The position numbers and the translations under genes were made by a program. The notes beneath the pieces were generated by a model that was not told the DNA's origin, ran no database searches, and saw only the letters and a list, made by a program, of their open reading frames with translations. A stretch of 21,448 nucleotides of DNA from a virus. The DNA lies in IMG/VR virus record IMGVR_UViG_3300005735_000009, positions 1-21,448 of that record; one strand, 5' to 3'. This document shows positions 19,987 through 21,448 of the stretch, in pieces; within the stretch, counting starts at the first letter, position 1; every line of letters starts with the position of its first letter.

Positions 19987-20129
19987 CACAACACGAAAGA
20001 CTTTCCCTCCGACAGACCCACTGCGGTAGCTTCGAACTTGCGCTCATCACGGCGTGGTTCAAGGCAGACATGGGCAACAAGAAAATCCTCGAAGAGGCAT
20101 TTAAGAATACACAATTTGATTTGACATGA
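19983..20129 (+). CDS. Small unknown protein (48 aa)
   Basis: The ATG at 19983 overlaps the previous stop (ATGA), so it is preferred over a longer GTG-started version that would overlap the upstream gene extensively. The product is MTQHERLSLRQTHCGSFELA followed by LITAWFKADMGNKKILEEAF and KNTQFDLT. It looks helical, with no recognised motif. Its first residues (MTQ) resemble those of the preceding gene, but no further similarity is evident. Confidence 0.6.
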   Translation: MTQHERLSLRQTHCGSFELALITAWFKADMGNKKILEEAFKNTQFDLT

Positions 20130-20407
20130 ACAACATTCAAGACATGACGAACGACGAGTTCATCAGCCACCTCATGACGGGGTACAGCAAGCACGGGGCA
20201 CTCGTGCAAATGGTCCTCATCGACTGCTTGCAGAAGGGACTCGACAACTATATCGACAACAAGGATGCTATCCTCGAACAAGCCGAGGCTGACCGCAAGG
20301 CAGGTAAGTTCTCCTTCGTAAACATGGAGGCGTGGGTAGCGTGTTGCGAGGATACCAAGCAACGAATCGAGGACAAGTACAACCCCACAAAGGAATTGGT
20401 TAATTGA
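20126..20407 (+). CDS. Conserved-type phage protein of unknown function (93 aa)
   Basis: A 93-residue acidic helical protein: MNNIQDMTNDEFISHLMTGY, then SKHGALVQMVLIDCLQKGLD, NYIDNKDAILEQAEAD and a closing FVNMEAWVACCEDTKQRIED. The layout 'E....LM..S..GAL.Q.fv..al........' followed by 'aW..ca..i...l...y' is one I recognise from small hypothetical proteins in many phages; no function is known for them. Last gene of the six-gene operon. Its stop codon falls inside the antisense copy of the leader word. Confidence 0.65.
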   Translation: MNNIQDMTNDEFISHLMTGYSKHGALVQMVLIDCLQKGLDNYIDNKDAILEQAEADRKAGKFSFVNMEAWVACCEDTKQRIEDKYNPTKELVN

Positions 20408-20414
20408 AGTTTGA
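20400..20414 (-). promoter_or_regulatory. Antisense copy of the operon leader word
   Basis: TTAATTGAAGTTTGA on the plus strand is the exact 15-base reverse complement of leader word 1 (17075-17089) and of 14 bases of leader 2. It overlaps the stop of the last gene in the operon. In the plus-strand transcript it could base-pair with the leaders of the other operons; on the minus strand it would be a leader pointing back into the operon, where no minus-strand gene is evident. Confidence 0.6.
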
Positions 20415-20546
20415 CCACGGGGGGACGCCTTTCGGGATGCAATTCGATCGGATGAGCGTGTGAAACGTCACACCTTCCCCCCATTTCTTTCAAGGGAGCG
20501 CACAACACAAGTAGCAAATGACCAAAGCTGTAGCGGTGAGTAGCAA

Positions 20547-20717
20547 ATGACCAACGTGTGGGTGCAAGAGGTGTTCGATTCCCCTCCTCCCTTCTGTGTC
20601 GTGAGAAAGCTACTCACGATGGGCGTAGCCCGCAAGGTGTTCCTATGGATTAGGGAGGGGTCGGTTATCTACGGAGCCGTTATCCTCGAAGGTTCGATTC
20701 CTTCAGCACCTCTATAG
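20547..20717 (+). CDS. Doubtful small ORF (56 aa)
   Basis: The frame begins at the ATG in the second copy of the direct repeat: MTNVWVQEVFDSPPPFCVVR, KLLTMGVARKVFLWIREGSV, IYGAVILEGSIPSAPL. It uses AGA, AGG and CTA codons, unlike neighbouring plus-strand genes, and has no leader word. Its end (EGSIPSAP) is what a tRNA T-arm gives when translated, so it may be a chance frame over tRNA-like DNA. Confidence 0.28.
   Translation: MTNVWVQEVFDSPPPFCVVRKLLTMGVARKVFLWIREGSVIYGAVILEGSIPSAPL
20635..20712 (+). other. tRNA-like segment or tRNA-derived attachment-site-like sequence
   Basis: A perfect T-arm, GAAGG-TTCGATT-CCTTC (20688-20704), is followed directly by AGCACCT, which pairs over seven bases with AGGTGTT (20635-20641), giving a tRNA-sized 77-base unit. 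An anticodon-like stem CGGTT/AGCCG (20662-20679) has an eight-base loop, and the D-arm and U8 are not convincing. So it is a degenerate tRNA, or the 3' part of a tRNA as found in phage attachment sites. No integrase gene lies in this window. Confidence 0.35.
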
Positions 20718-20724
20718 TATGTAT

Positions 20725-20764
20725 GTATATATCTCTCTGAACAGAGTGAAGAGAGTATATATAC
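20725..20764 (+). repeat. Header hairpin 4 (one-base deletion in the left arm)
   Basis: GTATATATCTCTCT (20725-20738), loop GAACAGAGTGA, right arm AGAGAGTATATATAC (20750-20764). It is the same element as 17945 and 19006, with one base missing in the left arm, so the stem has a single bulge. It precedes leader word 5. Confidence 0.8.
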
Positions 20765-20792
20765 AGACAATACTTATCTCAATTTAATTTTT

Positions 20793-20806
20793 CAAACTTC
20801 AATCTA
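20793..20806 (+). promoter_or_regulatory. Operon leader word 5 (CAAACTTCAATCTA)
   Basis: The fifth copy, after an AT-rich spacer (TCAATTTAATTTTT), with CAAT ending nine bases before the ATG at 20813. Confidence 0.65.
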
Positions 20807-20812
20807 ATCAGC

Positions 20813-21448
20813 ATGAAACAATATGCAGTAATCCATGCGGTAGCTGGCCTCTTCGAAGGCTACTCCGACACCACTTGCGAGTTCTTCCCCAAGCGGGGGT
20901 TCGCAGACAAGCACATCAAACAAATCCTTGACGACTACCGAAAGGATGAGATGTGCGTCAACATCGACCACTCAACAGAGGACGATGTGTACGTCACCAT
21001 GACCCGTGACTACGAGGACTACAAAGCCTGTGTCCCCTCCGACATGGACCACGACGATTGGGTGGCAGACAATGGCGACGACTGCACGGTCGAGGTGTTC
21101 CGTGTCATCGAGATTGATATGTCCAACCGCAGTGGCTCTACCGAGTCATGCTGGCTCACATGGAACCAACAGGACTGCTGTGTGGCTTGGGACTACCAAC
21201 CCCTGTGTATGTCCTTGGTGGCTCGTACGGCATCCGATGTCATGGAGTACGACCCCTCGACTCACGGCCTCGAACAACTGACGGACTTCATCTCCTCTGT
21301 GTACTACCGCAGTCATGCGTTCATCGACGTTGACGACTATGTGATGCACGCTTTCCGTATCCCCAAACCCAAGGGTTCAGACAGCTATGATGCACCCAAG
21401 GAGGATGCCCTCGGAGAGTGGATGGACACTAACGTAAACTTTATCTCA
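20813..21448 (+). CDS. Acidic unknown protein, C-terminally cut by the window edge (212+ aa)
   Basis: An open frame from the ATG at 20813 to the right edge with no stop: 212 codons. It begins MKQYAVIHAVAGLFEGYSDT, and is very rich in Asp and Glu with many Trp, Cys, Tyr and His (SDMDHDDWVADNGDDC, SCWLTWNQQDCCVAWDY). Later segments are THGLEQLTDFISSVYYRSHA and FIDVDDYVMHAFRIP. No family is recognised. The unusual acidity could mimic DNA, but this is speculation. Codons are mostly C-ending with no AGA or ATA, as in the other plus-strand genes. The start is defined by header hairpin 4 and leader word 5. Confidence 0.7.
   Translation, partial: MKQYAVIHAVAGLFEGYSDTTCEFFPKRGFADKHIKQILDDYRKDEMCVNIDHSTEDDVYVTMTRDYEDYKACVPSDMDHDDWVADNGDDCTVEVFRVIEIDMSNRSGSTESCWLTWNQQDCCVAWDYQPLCMSLVARTASDVMEYDPSTHGLEQLTDFISSVYYRSHAFIDVDDYVMHAFRIPKPKGSDSYDAPKEDALGEWMDTNVNFIS

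Larger units (their letters stand above)
20408..20724. other. Gap region with direct repeat, hairpins and tRNA-like pieces
   Basis: The 405 bases between 20,408 and 20,812 have no firm gene. They hold a 16-base direct repeat AGTAGCAAATGACCAA (20510-20525 and 20539-20554, spacing 29), a T-arm-like segment around 20569-20585, a perfect 7-bp stem with seven-base loop TCGTGAG-aaagcta-CTCACGA (20599-20619), GGGC-gta-GCCC (20621-20631), a tRNA-like segment (20635-20712) and a possible 56-codon frame (20547-20717), before header hairpin 4. Confidence 0.6.

Noticed and set aside
20437-20463. Short frame starting ATGCAATTCGATCGG in the 20.4 kb gap
   Set aside because: Only eight codons, with no leader word and no coupling to another gene.
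17945-20764. Three near-identical palindromic repeats suggesting a CRISPR array
   Set aside because: The copies are about 1-1.7 kb apart with genes between them and there are no regular spacers; they are operon-associated hairpins.
16298-21448. Diversity-generating retroelement or retron as an explanation for the structured DNA
   Set aside because: No reverse-transcriptase gene and no template/variable repeat pair are visible in the window.

Overview
The window is part of a tailed double-stranded DNA phage (or prophage-like) genome whose host is most likely a member of the Bacteroidota. Reasons: the large terminase, the small basic proteins around it and the MarR-like regulator look like those of Bacteroidota phages, including crAss-like and flavobacterial phages (from memory, not searched). 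Start codons generally lack a clear Shine-Dalgarno sequence and follow A/T-rich leaders or stop codons (TAATG, ATGA). One promoter fits the Bacteroidota pattern TTG-N20-TAnnTTT.

Layout. From 1 to about 16,585 nearly everything is on the minus strand, transcribed right to left: small basic and structural proteins (16,585-14,659), an M15-type endolysin (14,579-14,100), a LamG-domain adhesin-like protein, two unknown proteins, small conserved proteins, a probable tandem GroES-like co-chaperonin (10,826-10,221), tRNA-Ile(UAU) and tRNA-Arg(UCU), the large terminase (8,955-6,817), the portal (6,774-4,318), then an Ig-like/baseplate-type protein and several beta-rich fibre or whisker proteins continuing past the left edge. 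This is the packaging, assembly, lysis and adsorption block. A single plus-strand gene, a winged-helix regulator at 11,514-11,939, is embedded in it.

From 16,586 to 17,099 lies a 514-base divergent intergenic region made almost entirely of short inverted repeats. From 17,100 to the right edge all genes are on the plus strand, small, mostly acidic and of unknown function. They form at least five transcription-unit-like groups. Each group starts with a near-identical leader word (CAAACTTCAAT) 9-15 bases before the first ATG, and four of the five are preceded by a long perfect or near-perfect hairpin with 14-16 bp arms. Inside groups most genes are coupled by 4-base ATGA overlaps. Codon use here (ATC, CGN) differs from the late block, which uses AGA and ATA, the codons read by the two tRNAs encoded in that block.

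Most unusual: (1) an extreme density of perfect 5-8 bp mini-hairpins with 2-6 base loops, many of C(GNA)G type, running through the intergenic region and straight through the coding sequence of a Lys-rich protein with an SSB-tail-like C-terminus; (2) the repeated hairpin-plus-leader header module, with an exact 15-base antisense copy of the leader at the end of one operon; (3) a partial hammerhead-ribozyme-like motif between two plus-strand genes; (4) a tRNA-like or attachment-site-like segment at 20,635-20,712.
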